From positions 1 to 38,563 of IMG/VR virus record IMGVR_UViG_3300032265_002162: 38,563 nucleotides of DNA; one strand, 5' to 3'. Of the stretch, positions 21,932-32,139 are shown one piece after another. Positions within the stretch are counted from its first letter, which is position 1. The number at the start of each line of letters is the position of its first letter. Under the pieces are notes generated by a model. The model was given only the letters and a program-made list of their open reading frames with translations. It did not search any database and was not told the DNA's origin. The position numbers and the translations under genes were made by a program. The DNA is from a virus.

Positions 21932-23965
21932 ATGAGTACCGTAAAAATATCGCAATTACCTCAAATTAGTGCAATTAATGCCAATACGCAGCAGACACTC
22001 TTTGCTGGTGTTGATGTTCCTACAAATATTACTGGTAAATTTACTGCTCATACATTGGCACAAGGACTATATTCCAATGAAGTTTTGAATGTTGGCATAA
22101 ATCAACAAAATTTACCTAATACGGTTGCACAGTTTTCTTTGTCTGGTGAATCTTATATTCAAACCAACCTTGTTAATACCAATGATGGTGGCACTGCTGA
22201 CATTGTTGTAACTGCAAACGTGGGTTCTGGTGGTTCAGATTCAACCAACTTTATTGATATGGGTTGGGCTAATAAAAATTATCAACCTGGTCTAGAATTT
22301 AATAATATTGGTAACTCAGTTAATCCAAATGACGGATATTTGTATTCTCAAGGTACATCAGGACAACCTTATGGTAATTTAATCGTAGGTGCAACATCTT
22401 CAGGCGCACAAATTAAATTTGTTGCTGGTGGTGGTCAAGCAGCAAATATTGTTGCAAGAATGACTTCAACCGGTTTAGTATTAAACACACAATCGTCAAT
22501 TACATTTTCTGATGGTTCAATTCAAAGTACTGCAGCCAATCCAGCCAGCTATTCTACTGCAGCATTTGGTTTGGCCAATACCACATCAGCTAACACCATT
22601 TATACACAAGGTGTGGATGCAACACAAAATACTAATATTACGGCCGTTAATACTTTTGTACAATCTGCATATAATGTGGCAAATACAGCAAATGCCGGTT
22701 TCAATTATCAAACCGGTGTTGATATAACTCAAAATACTGCCACTAGTTTAGCAGCTGCTAATACTGTTTATCTTCAAGGCGCTTTAAATACCGCTAATGC
22801 AAACTCTGTAATAAATTCAACGATTGCAAAAAATGCTTATAATCAAGCAAATACAGCTAATGGTATTGCCAATACAGCAGTTCAAAATACAACAATTATT
22901 ACAGTAAATAATATCAATGCAACAGGTAATATTACTGCTTCTTATTTGTTTGGTAATGTAATTGGTTCTACTGTTCAAAATACAATTAATTGGCTCACAA
23001 CAACCGTTCAACCGGTACAACAAACTGGTCAGTTATTCTTTTATGCTAATACCACATCATTAGTATTAGATACTGATATTGCCAATAATAGAATTTCAGT
23101 TTCAAAAACCATTTATTTCCGTGCATTTAATTCTACTGGTGTAACAATTCCAGCAAATTCATGGGTTCGTTTGATTCCAGGAGTAACACCTAATACTGTT
23201 CCTTATATTGCTTTGGCCGATGCAACAACTTCGGCTAATTCAACAGTAGCTGGATTTGTAGTTACGCCAATAGCCAATTCAGCTTATGGAATTGTATATC
23301 AATCTGGTCTTGTTGAAGAATTTAATTCTACAGGACTTGGTAGTTTAGGCGACATTCTTTTTCTATCAGCAACTCCGGGACAAGCATCTAATGTTGCTCC
23401 TACTGGATCAAATACAGTAGTTCAGCTCGGCAGAATAATTAATTCGGATCCACTTTTAGGTAAAATTCAAATTGCTACACAGTTACGCCAAGCATACGGC
23501 CGACCAAATGGTTCTGTATTATATGCTTATGCCAATAACATCACTTCAAGTAATACAATTAGTATCAATGATTCTACTGGTGTTTTAAATACAAATACAA
23601 CTATTGCAAATACTTTTGTATATGCTTCTGCTACTGCCAATTCAATGGTTACTCAATTGAGTAGTAAATCTACGGCAGTCACAGCCAATGGCATTACTGG
23701 CCAAATTACAATGAACAACGCTGCATTAGCTGGTCAAGCATATACAAATTTCACAGTCAATAATAGTTATGTTCAACACGTCAATGATATTATTATTGTA
23801 AATGTGCAAAACGGAGTAACATCACCAAATCCTTATATTGTTACTGTTGGTAAAGTTGCTGCTGGCAGTTTTAATATCACAGTATATAATGCTGATTCTG
23901 GTGGCGGTTCTTCACACTCTGATGCAATCGTGTTAAATTGGGCAGTAATGAGAGTTGGATCATAG
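21932..23965 (+). CDS. Tail fibre-like protein with NTAN repeats
   Basis: A 677-residue fibre protein. The start VKISQLPQISAINANTQQTLFAGVDVPTNITGKFTAHTL is a typical virion attachment domain in aquatic T4-like phages. Residues 60-190 are beta-rich (TNFIDMGWANKNYQ, GGGQAANIVARM). Residues 205-310 consist of Asn/Ala/Thr repeats (AAFGLANTTSANTIYTQGVDATQNTNITAVNTFVQSAYNVANTANA and on), probably a trimeric fibre shaft. Similar repeats occur in the genes at 33285, 34607 and 37406. The C-terminal 200 residues form a globular beta domain ending SDAIVLNWAVMRVGS. It lies between gp7-like and gp8, so it may be a short fibre attached to the wedge. Confidence 0.7.
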   Translation: MSTVKISQLPQISAINANTQQTLFAGVDVPTNITGKFTAHTLAQGLYSNEVLNVGINQQNLPNTVAQFSLSGESYIQTNLVNTNDGGTADIVVTANVGSGGSDSTNFIDMGWANKNYQPGLEFNNIGNSVNPNDGYLYSQGTSGQPYGNLIVGATSSGAQIKFVAGGGQAANIVARMTSTGLVLNTQSSITFSDGSIQSTAANPASYSTAAFGLANTTSANTIYTQGVDATQNTNITAVNTFVQSAYNVANTANAGFNYQTGVDITQNTATSLAAANTVYLQGALNTANANSVINSTIAKNAYNQANTANGIANTAVQNTTIITVNNINATGNITASYLFGNVIGSTVQNTINWLTTTVQPVQQTGQLFFYANTTSLVLDTDIANNRISVSKTIYFRAFNSTGVTIPANSWVRLIPGVTPNTVPYIALADATTSANSTVAGFVVTPIANSAYGIVYQSGLVEEFNSTGLGSLGDILFLSATPGQASNVAPTGSNTVVQLGRIINSDPLLGKIQIATQLRQAYGRPNGSVLYAYANNITSSNTISINDSTGVLNTNTTIANTFVYASATANSMVTQLSSKSTAVTANGITGQITMNNAALAGQAYTNFTVNNSYVQHVNDIIIVNVQNGVTSPNPYIVTVGKVAAGSFNITVYNADSGGGSSHSDAIVLNWAVMRVGS

Positions 23966-23967
23966 AG

Positions 23968-23974
23968 ATAAATA
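23968..23974 (+). promoter_or_regulatory. Late-promoter-like box ATAAATA before gp8
   Basis: ATAAATAAA, 4 nt before the gp8 ATG, just after the TAG stop of the fibre gene. It is of the short-spacing class with no Shine-Dalgarno, and could be A/T-rich translation-initiation context rather than a promoter. Confidence 0.3.
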
Positions 23975-23978
23975 AATC

Positions 23979-25340
23979 ATGACTACACAAAGCTTACTAA
24001 CTAATTACGCAAAAATAGAACAAGTTTCTGAAGTCTATTTTGCTCCCGTAGCTCTTTTACCAAACGGTCAACCTGTGGGAACACTTTATGCGTTTCTATC
24101 ACATATTGATCCTTGGTCAGACGATGCTAATCCACCGGTACCGTCAGAATCTCAACAATATACTAAAAATGTTTTTGCTAGTATGTTTGTGGCTAAACAA
24201 ATTTATTCCAGTCAAATTAGTCCTGTAATTACTAGAACAAATTGGACTTCAGGAATAGTATATGATTATTACCAAGATAATATTGATATGTTTGCCATGG
24301 ATTCTAACGGTTATCCTACATTACATTTTTACGCAAAAAACATTTACGATCAAGTTTTCAAATGTTTATGGAATAATAACGGAGCACCATCAACTGCGCA
24401 ACCTTATTTCCAGCCAGGAAGCTACGGAACAAATAATATATTTCAAAGTTCCGATGGGTACAAATGGAAATATATGTACACAATCGATGCTGGTTCAAAA
24501 AAATCATTTATGGATGATAACTGGATGCCAGTTCCAACCGATACAAAGGCTCCTAATCCATTGAATTCAGCCTCTGGTTTTGGTGATATACAAGTTATTA
24601 ATGTTGTCAATGGTGGCACAGGATATGATTCAGCCAACGCCACGATTTCAGTAGTTATTAGTGGTGATGGTACAGGAGCTACAGGATCCGCACAGGTCGC
24701 AAACGGTTCAATTACTGATATCATCGTAAGCAACTCTGGATCAAACTATTCCTACGCCAATGTGGCGATTGTTTCCGCTTTAGGATCTAATGCATCCTTT
24801 GTTGCACCCGCTTCACCTGTTGGTGGCCATGCTTCCGATGCAGTATCAGAATTAGGATGTAACCATGTTATGTTAACTGCCGAATTTACCGGTTCAGAAG
24901 GTGGAATTATACCTACTGATATTAGTTATAGACAATGTGGAATATTATCTTCTCCCGTTGCAAAAAGCACATATCCAAATTCAGCCAATGGCGGAATATA
25001 TAAAGTTAGTACCGATATAGTTGTTGCTGCTGGATTTGGTTCTTTTGTTAGTGGCGAGAATGTATATCAAGGAATATCTTTAAATTCTGCTTCGTGGACA
25101 GCAAAAGTTTTAAGTTTCGATTCAACAAATAACATAATTCATGTAATAAATACATTGGGAACACCAACAGTATCTCAAGCTGTTTTTGGTGCAACCTCAC
25201 AAACAACAAGAACGGCTTTAAACATCAATACACCAGATTTTATTCCATATTCAGGTTATATGTTATACATACAAAACCAAAGCGGAATTCAAAGAAGTTC
25301 TGATGGAATAGAACAGTTCAAATTTGTACTAGGATTTTAA
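23979..25340 (+). CDS. 8: Baseplate wedge protein gp8
   Basis: A 453-residue wedge protein, longer than T4 gp8 (334). Shared points with T4 gp8 are FLSHIDPWSDDANPP (T4: GRSEPWSSNEN), the DGYKWKYMYTID segment (T4: DGYVWEYLFEI) and the C-terminal GYMLYIQNQSGIQRSSDGIEQFKFVLGF (T4: GEMIYMENRPPIIMAMDQTEEINILFTF). The extra length is mostly a GGTGYDSANATISVV ... GDGTGATGSAQV module at about residues 203-267, also seen in gp6 and others. The stop is 9 nt before the next gene. Confidence 0.85.
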   Translation: MTTQSLLTNYAKIEQVSEVYFAPVALLPNGQPVGTLYAFLSHIDPWSDDANPPVPSESQQYTKNVFASMFVAKQIYSSQISPVITRTNWTSGIVYDYYQDNIDMFAMDSNGYPTLHFYAKNIYDQVFKCLWNNNGAPSTAQPYFQPGSYGTNNIFQSSDGYKWKYMYTIDAGSKKSFMDDNWMPVPTDTKAPNPLNSASGFGDIQVINVVNGGTGYDSANATISVVISGDGTGATGSAQVANGSITDIIVSNSGSNYSYANVAIVSALGSNASFVAPASPVGGHASDAVSELGCNHVMLTAEFTGSEGGIIPTDISYRQCGILSSPVAKSTYPNSANGGIYKVSTDIVVAAGFGSFVSGENVYQGISLNSASWTAKVLSFDSTNNIIHVINTLGTPTVSQAVFGATSQTTRTALNINTPDFIPYSGYMLYIQNQSGIQRSSDGIEQFKFVLGF

Positions 25341-25349
25341 AGGAAAAAA

Positions 25350-28300
25350 ATGTCCCTGAATTTTAATGTTGACCCATATTACGATGATTTTGATCCTACA
25401 AAAAATTATCATAGAATTTTATTTAAGCCAGGATACGCAGTTCAGGCCAGAGAATTAACACAATCTCAAACTATTCTTCAAAATCAAATTTCCAGATTTG
25501 CATCAGCAATTTATTCTCAAAATACACCGGTTTCTGGTGGACAAGTTACAACCAATTTAAAATGTAATTATATTAAACTTTTATCATCATATGCTGGTAT
25601 TACAATTACCGCATCTAGTTTTTTAAATCAAACAATTACTGATTCTACTGGTACTATTGTAGCTCGAGTGATCAAAACAGCGGAAGCAACTATTGCTGGC
25701 GATCCTCCTACTTTAATTGTTAGTTATCTTTCCGGCACACAGTTTTCTGATGCTATGACTGTGTACATTAATAGTGGCACAACAATAAATGCAGTTGCAA
25801 CAACAATTGGTGTTTTGGGTGGAACAACATCTGTTGGTTCTTCTTCTGTTGCTTCAATTGCTGCTGGTATATTTTATGTTGTTAACGGATATAACACAGT
25901 CACTAATGCTGACGGTACCACATCACAATATTCAATTGGTAATTTTACTTCTGTTAGTCCACAAACTGTTATTCTAGACAAATACGATAACTATCCAACA
26001 TTGCGTGTTGGTTTAAATATTGTAGAAAGCGTCACAACATCTTCATCTGATATTTCTTTATTGGATCCTGCTACGGGCGCTTCCAATTATCAGGCTCCTG
26101 GTGCTGATCGATATCAAATTTCTTTAAATCTTGAAACAAGACCTTTGACATTAGGTAACGATAATGGTTTTATTGAATTGTTACAAATTAGTGCTGGTCA
26201 AATTTTAAAACAAACAGATACTACAGTATATTCCACGATTGATGATTATTTTGCTAAACGCACTTATGATACTAATGGTGATTTTATTGTTAATAACTTT
26301 AATATTACTCCTGCATCTAACGCAATCAATTCAGCAACATATGATATTGGTGTTGGTCCAGGTATTGCTTATGTTCATGGTTATCGTATTGAAAATCAAT
26401 CACAAATTAAATTAAATAATCCAAGAGCAAGAACAACATACACACAAAATAATAATCCTGTATTTGTTGATTATGGTAATTTTGTTTATGTCGATACTTT
26501 AAAAGGTTTATTTGACGTAACACAACTATCAGCCGTTGATTTGCATTGTGTACCTTATGCTAACGTGGCTACCGCCAACACTACAGTATATAATTCAACC
26601 AAAGTAGGTTCTGGTTTTATTCGTAATTTAGTATATGATCACAACTCAACGGATGCAAATACGCTATCTTATGTTTATCGTGCTTATCTAACAGATATTT
26701 CATCAAACACTTTATCAAGTAATGCGGCATCAGCAACAGCATATACAATTTCTTTATATGATACTAATGGCACATTTTCAAATGTGGCTAATGCTTATGT
26801 TGGCACACCTTTAACTATTACTTCCGGAACATCTGTTGGTGATTCTAGAATTGTTACACAGTATACTCCTGCAACTAAAACATTTACTGTAGCTCAACCA
26901 TTCTCTATTACGCCAGATACCACATCACAAGTATCCTTAAAATTTGCCACAACAAATATTGTATCGATGGCAAATACTTCTGGTTTAACAATTAACGCCA
27001 AGGCCAACATTAACGCTGGCAGCAAATCAACTTCTGTTGTTGGCGGTGCGGGCGGTGTTTCAATTACTCAAACCAATATTTCAAATCCAGGTTCAACCGA
27101 ATTACTTTTCAAAATTGGTTATCCATTTTTGGCAGGCGTTAACGGATCATCGTATACTTCAACTCAAGTATTCCGTAGTAAATCATTTTCAAATGTGGGT
27201 GGTTCGTCACAGATTCAAATTACTTTACCTGTTGGTATTCAAAATATTGTTGGATTCGGTGGTGGAACAGGATCACTTTCACTATCATCAATTGAACAAA
27301 ACTATTCAATCATCTGTACTTCTAATTCAGGATCACCAACAATCAACGTAGGTGACGTAATTCCATTTGGTCCTGGTCTGACTTTTGGTGGTGCAAACAC
27401 AAGAACTGTTTCTGTTTCTACCGATAAGAATACATTAACACTCACCGCACAAGATACCGCCAACGTAACAACAGGTATGACTGTTTCAATCATTGCTAAA
27501 GTAAATGTGGTAAATGGCGATGACACCAACCATATTGTTCGTGCTAAGAATTTGTATACAGCAAACACCAACACGGTTTCAACTTCTGGTCCTGATGGCA
27601 TTATTAATAGTAATACCTATATTGACCTTACAAATTGCCAAGTTTATATTCCTTTTGCAGGATTGGTAACTCCAGGAAACATTCAATCGCTTTATGTAAC
27701 TGACGTAAAACGTATTAGTAAAATTATTGATACCGGTTCAGCTAACACAGCGCCGATTGTATCTATGTTAACCAATGCAGCATACGATATTACTTCACGG
27801 TATAATTTTGATAATGGTCAAAGAGATAACACATATGACCACGCAAGAATAACATTGAAACCTGGTCAGCCTCAACCAAAAGGTAATATTTTAATTCTGT
27901 TTGATTTTTACAAACATACCGGTGGTGATGGTTATTTTACTGGTTTGTCCTACTTGTCACCAATATCTACTAAGCCAGAATCTTATGGTTCAATACCAAC
28001 TTACAGAGCTAATGATGGACTCGTATACAATCTCCGTGACTGTTTGGATTGGAGACCAGCAAGGAAAAATGGTGTAGCTTCAAGAACATATGAATATACA
28101 GGAAATCCAAGTACAGATGATACCGGTGTTTATATTCCACAAGATTTAACAAATTTTGTAAGTAATTATTCTTATTATCTTGCTCGTAATGATCTATTAG
28201 TTATTAGTAAAGATAAAACATTTAAAATCATTAGTGGCGTTCCTTCTGTAAATCCTTCGTTACCAACTGCACCGGATGGATCACTAATTGTTTCAAATTT

Positions 28301-31300
28301 ATACCATGATCCGTACACAGCTTATCTTCCATCGGAAGCACCTAACGGAATATTGCCTAATCTTTCCGTTCAAGCAGTTAAACATCAGCGATTTACAATG
28401 CAAGACATTGCAGATTTGCAATCAAGAGTTAATAATATTGAATATTATACAAGCTTGTCGATGCTTGAACAGAAAACACAAACATTACAGGTAACTGATT
28501 CTAATGGTTTAAATCGTTTTAAAAATGGTATTTTGGTGGATTCTTTTTCTAGTTATGCAACAGTAGATACTGGTAATCCTGACTTTAATTGTTCAATCGA
28601 CACAATCGGTAAAATAATGTCAGCACCACAATACGTTACAAATTATCCATTACAATCTTCTGTTTTGTTAAATGCTTATAATAATTTAAGTAATACGGCA
28701 TTAAGTGGATTAGGATTTGGTATTAGTACAATTAACCAACAAACTAATATTTTTTCTTTACCTTACACACCAACAGCAATTATTAATCAACAATTAGCAT
28801 CAAATACAGTCAATTTAAATCCGTTTACAACGCCTTTATTTGAAGGTTCTATGACTGTTAATCCTCCAATGGACAATTGGGTTGATAATACGACAGCACC
28901 TGATTTATTGTTGGTGGATCCTAATTTACAAGTATATCAACAAAGCAATACACTCAATACATTAAGTGTTGGTAATTGGCAAGTTATTCCAGGAAGTCAA
29001 TACTCAACCAGTTCAACATATTCTGTCGTGAATCATGGTGCATTTAATGGTCCGTTTGGTGATGCAGTTGGTTATACCGCTACTTCTACACAAACATATG
29101 CAAGTCAGTCACAAAAAACTGTTTCTGGTTATTGGTCGCAGTTACCAGCAACATACTCTACAAATAATGGATTCATTACCAATATTTCTATTCAACCATA
29201 TATTCGTGCTCAAGATTTAGTGATTCTCGCTGGATCATTAAAAATTAATACACCGTTAACAACATCATTTGATGGTACAATTGTTGATCAGTATATTAAT
29301 TTACCAACAGTTATAGAACTAACTGGAGTAACAGGAACATTTGCTCGTGGAGATTTAATTGGTTATGTTTCTTCGGGTAACTGGAATACTTTAGGCAAAG
29401 TAGTTGATGTTTACAATTATCCAAACACAACAAATACTCGATTGTATGCTTTTGTTTCTAGAATTTCTATGACAGCGGTAACATTATCAACAATTCAAAA
29501 TGGTAAGTTTAATTCTGCTGGAGTTTATACCGGTACAACAGCATCAGGTACTCCACAAGCAGGTACGATAAACGGCGTAACTTTGAATATGTCTGGCGGA
29601 GTTATTTCAGCAAACAATGGAACATCTTCAAATGTTACTGGTGGTGGAACATACACAACCGGTGTAACTCAATTTGTTATTAGTCCTTTGGCTTCAAACA
29701 CTAGCAACTTCTATACTGGTTCAACAATTAGTATCACATCTACAAACGGAACAGCAACAACGACACAAACTGCTACCGTAACAGCATACGATGGACCAAG
29801 CAAAACAGTAACAGTAAATACTGCAGTTCCAATTTCACTTGGATATAATTCTAATGTTGGTTCAGAAATAAGATCCGTATACAGAATTACTGGAAATAAA
29901 AATTGGTCTAACAATACAAGTTATTTGACCGGTATTACAAATGGTGTAGCACCACAAATTTCAACAAATGAAGCTGGTAATTTTTCTGCCACATTCTCAA
30001 TACCGGCATCAATATTCCAAAACGGAGCTAGAATTTTCCGTGTAGATAATAGAACAGTACCTTCAGACGGTGGAAGCTCTGCTACGACTTATGCTTCAGC
30101 AACATTCACAGCATCTGGATTATCAACAACATCACAGAAACTTGACTTTTCTGCTTCTATTGATTCGGCACCTAATACATTTGTAGCAACACAGTATAAA
30201 TCAAATCAATTAGTTGCTTCAACTTTTTCTTATGCGCCTTATGATCCTGTTGCTCAAACATTTATTATTGACAAAGCAAATTATCCAAATGGCGCCTTCC
30301 TGTACTCGGTTAAATTGTTTTTTCAATCTAAACCAACCACATCGATGGCACCAGTTAATTTGTGGGTTCATGCAACAACTAACGGATATCCAAATGGTAA
30401 ATCATTAGATTATTCTAGTGTTTCTTTGACACCAGATCAAGTTAATGTATCATCCAATCCACATTATTTGGATTCAACAACATATACTGAATTTGTATTC
30501 TCTGCTCCAGTATTCATTCAACCAGGAGTGTTGTATGCTTTTGTTGTAAAATCTCCTTCTACTGAATACAATCTTTATACTGCTGCTCAAGGTTCAACAG
30601 CAATTTCGTCTACTGTTAAGAATTTACCAACTGATGTTACGCCAACAACAATCACTAAAATTGGTACAACACCATATGTTGGTTCATTATTCAAATCGCA
30701 AAATGCAATTACATGGGTTGCCAATCCAGCAGAATCAATGATGTTTGTTGTCAATCAAGCTTTGTTTAATACCTCTGTTAATCCTAAGCTTCAGTTTGTA
30801 TTGCCTGCTGGATTACCAACAAGAAAATCTGTAATTAATGTTGTTCATAATTCGGTTCAACCAAATACAGTTGTTAATTTGGATAACACTTTATCTTCAT
30901 CTAATGTTATCGTTGACGCATTTAATATTACAACAACGGATTTATTACCAACATCAACAAGTATTAATTATACTTACAATGCTACACTATCTTCTACTGG
31001 TGCTTTAGCCGGAGAAACATCAATTCAACCAGGTCGATATGGTTCACCAACATTGAACAATATTTTATTGAATGATGGATACGGAACACGAGTTTTGAAT
31101 TCTAATTCTAGTCAATCATTCTTTGTATATGGTACTTTATCTTCTACTGATCCAAATGTATCTCCAATTATTGCTGACGATGGATTAAGTGTTTATAATG
31201 TAGATTGGATTATTAATAATTTACCACTATCAAACACACAAATTACATTGGTGTCTGGCGGAACAGGCTATAACACAAACACCACATCGGTTACTGTTTC

Positions 31301-31916
31301 TGCTCCAGATTTACCTGGCGGAGTTCAAGCTGTTGCTGCAGCAAACGTAGCCAACGGCTCTGTACAATCTGTCTATGTAACTTCTGGAGGTTCTGGTTAT
31401 TTGGCTACGCCAACAATTACGATTGTTGATGCTAATACTGCTCCAGGAACAGGCGCAACAATAAATACTGTTTCTGAATTTTCTCCTCGTGGTGGTAATG
31501 CTTTAACACGATACATTACTAAGAAAGTTGTATTGGCACCAGGAAATGATTCGGGAGATTTAAGAGTATTTGCAACAGCATATCGTCCTGTTGGAACAAA
31601 CATTTATGTGATGTATAAAATTTTAAGTTCTGCTGATACATCATCTTTTGATGCTCAACCATGGCAGTTAATGACACCAATCGTTAATCAAGCTTATTAT
31701 TCAAATAGTTATGGTGCTACACAAGAGATTGAGTATGCTCCAGGTATCAATAATGTGGCCAATAATTATATTTCTTATACAAGTTCAAACGGATCAACAT
31801 TTACTAACTTTATTCAATTCTCAATAAAAGTTGTTATGACAACAGCAGATAATACTAATGTTCCATATTTGTCTGATATAAGAGCTTTGGCATTACCACC
31901 GGGAACAGGAATTTAA
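25350..31916 (+). CDS. Giant virion protein with DUF4815-like N-terminus
   Basis: A 2188-residue protein, the largest in the window. The N-terminus FNVDPYYDDFDPTKNYHRILFKPGYAVQARELTQSQTILQNQI is the hallmark of DUF4815-type virion proteins found beside baseplate genes. The rest is beta-rich and Ser/Thr/Asn-rich, with few charged segments: a domain around 875-960 (DNTYDHARITLKPGQPQP, ILFDFYKHTGGDGYFTG), a receptor-like region around 1600-1760 (YDPVAQTFIIDKANYPNGAFLYSVKLFFQSKP) and a GGTGY-type module near 1965-2040. AAGGAA lies 8 nt before the ATG. T4 gp9/gp10 occupy this position, so it may be a peripheral baseplate or fibre-network protein. The exact role is unknown. Confidence 0.72.
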   Translation: MSLNFNVDPYYDDFDPTKNYHRILFKPGYAVQARELTQSQTILQNQISRFASAIYSQNTPVSGGQVTTNLKCNYIKLLSSYAGITITASSFLNQTITDSTGTIVARVIKTAEATIAGDPPTLIVSYLSGTQFSDAMTVYINSGTTINAVATTIGVLGGTTSVGSSSVASIAAGIFYVVNGYNTVTNADGTTSQYSIGNFTSVSPQTVILDKYDNYPTLRVGLNIVESVTTSSSDISLLDPATGASNYQAPGADRYQISLNLETRPLTLGNDNGFIELLQISAGQILKQTDTTVYSTIDDYFAKRTYDTNGDFIVNNFNITPASNAINSATYDIGVGPGIAYVHGYRIENQSQIKLNNPRARTTYTQNNNPVFVDYGNFVYVDTLKGLFDVTQLSAVDLHCVPYANVATANTTVYNSTKVGSGFIRNLVYDHNSTDANTLSYVYRAYLTDISSNTLSSNAASATAYTISLYDTNGTFSNVANAYVGTPLTITSGTSVGDSRIVTQYTPATKTFTVAQPFSITPDTTSQVSLKFATTNIVSMANTSGLTINAKANINAGSKSTSVVGGAGGVSITQTNISNPGSTELLFKIGYPFLAGVNGSSYTSTQVFRSKSFSNVGGSSQIQITLPVGIQNIVGFGGGTGSLSLSSIEQNYSIICTSNSGSPTINVGDVIPFGPGLTFGGANTRTVSVSTDKNTLTLTAQDTANVTTGMTVSIIAKVNVVNGDDTNHIVRAKNLYTANTNTVSTSGPDGIINSNTYIDLTNCQVYIPFAGLVTPGNIQSLYVTDVKRISKIIDTGSANTAPIVSMLTNAAYDITSRYNFDNGQRDNTYDHARITLKPGQPQPKGNILILFDFYKHTGGDGYFTGLSYLSPISTKPESYGSIPTYRANDGLVYNLRDCLDWRPARKNGVASRTYEYTGNPSTDDTGVYIPQDLTNFVSNYSYYLARNDLLVISKDKTFKIISGVPSVNPSLPTAPDGSLIVSNLYHDPYTAYLPSEAPNGILPNLSVQAVKHQRFTMQDIADLQSRVNNIEYYTSLSMLEQKTQTLQVTDSNGLNRFKNGILVDSFSSYATVDTGNPDFNCSIDTIGKIMSAPQYVTNYPLQSSVLLNAYNNLSNTALSGLGFGISTINQQTNIFSLPYTPTAIINQQLASNTVNLNPFTTPLFEGSMTVNPPMDNWVDNTTAPDLLLVDPNLQVYQQSNTLNTLSVGNWQVIPGSQYSTSSTYSVVNHGAFNGPFGDAVGYTATSTQTYASQSQKTVSGYWSQLPATYSTNNGFITNISIQPYIRAQDLVILAGSLKINTPLTTSFDGTIVDQYINLPTVIELTGVTGTFARGDLIGYVSSGNWNTLGKVVDVYNYPNTTNTRLYAFVSRISMTAVTLSTIQNGKFNSAGVYTGTTASGTPQAGTINGVTLNMSGGVISANNGTSSNVTGGGTYTTGVTQFVISPLASNTSNFYTGSTISITSTNGTATTTQTATVTAYDGPSKTVTVNTAVPISLGYNSNVGSEIRSVYRITGNKNWSNNTSYLTGITNGVAPQISTNEAGNFSATFSIPASIFQNGARIFRVDNRTVPSDGGSSATTYASATFTASGLSTTSQKLDFSASIDSAPNTFVATQYKSNQLVASTFSYAPYDPVAQTFIIDKANYPNGAFLYSVKLFFQSKPTTSMAPVNLWVHATTNGYPNGKSLDYSSVSLTPDQVNVSSNPHYLDSTTYTEFVFSAPVFIQPGVLYAFVVKSPSTEYNLYTAAQGSTAISSTVKNLPTDVTPTTITKIGTTPYVGSLFKSQNAITWVANPAESMMFVVNQALFNTSVNPKLQFVLPAGLPTRKSVINVVHNSVQPNTVVNLDNTLSSSNVIVDAFNITTTDLLPTSTSINYTYNATLSSTGALAGETSIQPGRYGSPTLNNILLNDGYGTRVLNSNSSQSFFVYGTLSSTDPNVSPIIADDGLSVYNVDWIINNLPLSNTQITLVSGGTGYNTNTTSVTVSAPDLPGGVQAVAAANVANGSVQSVYVTSGGSGYLATPTITIVDANTAPGTGATINTVSEFSPRGGNALTRYITKKVVLAPGNDSGDLRVFATAYRPVGTNIYVMYKILSSADTSSFDAQPWQLMTPIVNQAYYSNSYGATQEIEYAPGINNVANNYISYTSSNGSTFTNFIQFSIKVVMTTADNTNVPYLSDIRALALPPGTGI

Positions 31917-31917
31917 G

Positions 31918-32139
31918 ATGAATTTTGTTAAGGTTACAGGTACAAACTTTATTCGTGATGTTAATTCTATGGGATTAAGCAATACTGACACAGCTGCTAG
32001 AGATGAATATTACAATAAAGTTCGTATTATGAAGAACCAAAAAGAACAGATAAATAGTATGAATAATGAAATTGATAGCATAAAAACCGATGTTCATGAA
32101 ATTAAACAATTATTACAACAACTATTAAGTAAACAATAA
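31918..32139 (+). CDS. Small coiled-coil protein, function unknown
   Basis: A 73-residue protein. The start NFVKVTGTNFIRDVNSMGLSNTD is followed by a C-terminal helix with coiled-coil character (IDSIKTDVHEIKQLLQQLL). It begins 1 nt after the giant protein and overlaps the next fibre gene by 1 nt, so it is co-translated with virion proteins. The first half resembles short virion-associated ORFs next to fibre genes in related phages. It could be an oligomerising connector or fibre cofactor. Confidence 0.7.
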   Translation: MNFVKVTGTNFIRDVNSMGLSNTDTAARDEYYNKVRIMKNQKEQINSMNNEIDSIKTDVHEIKQLLQQLLSKQ

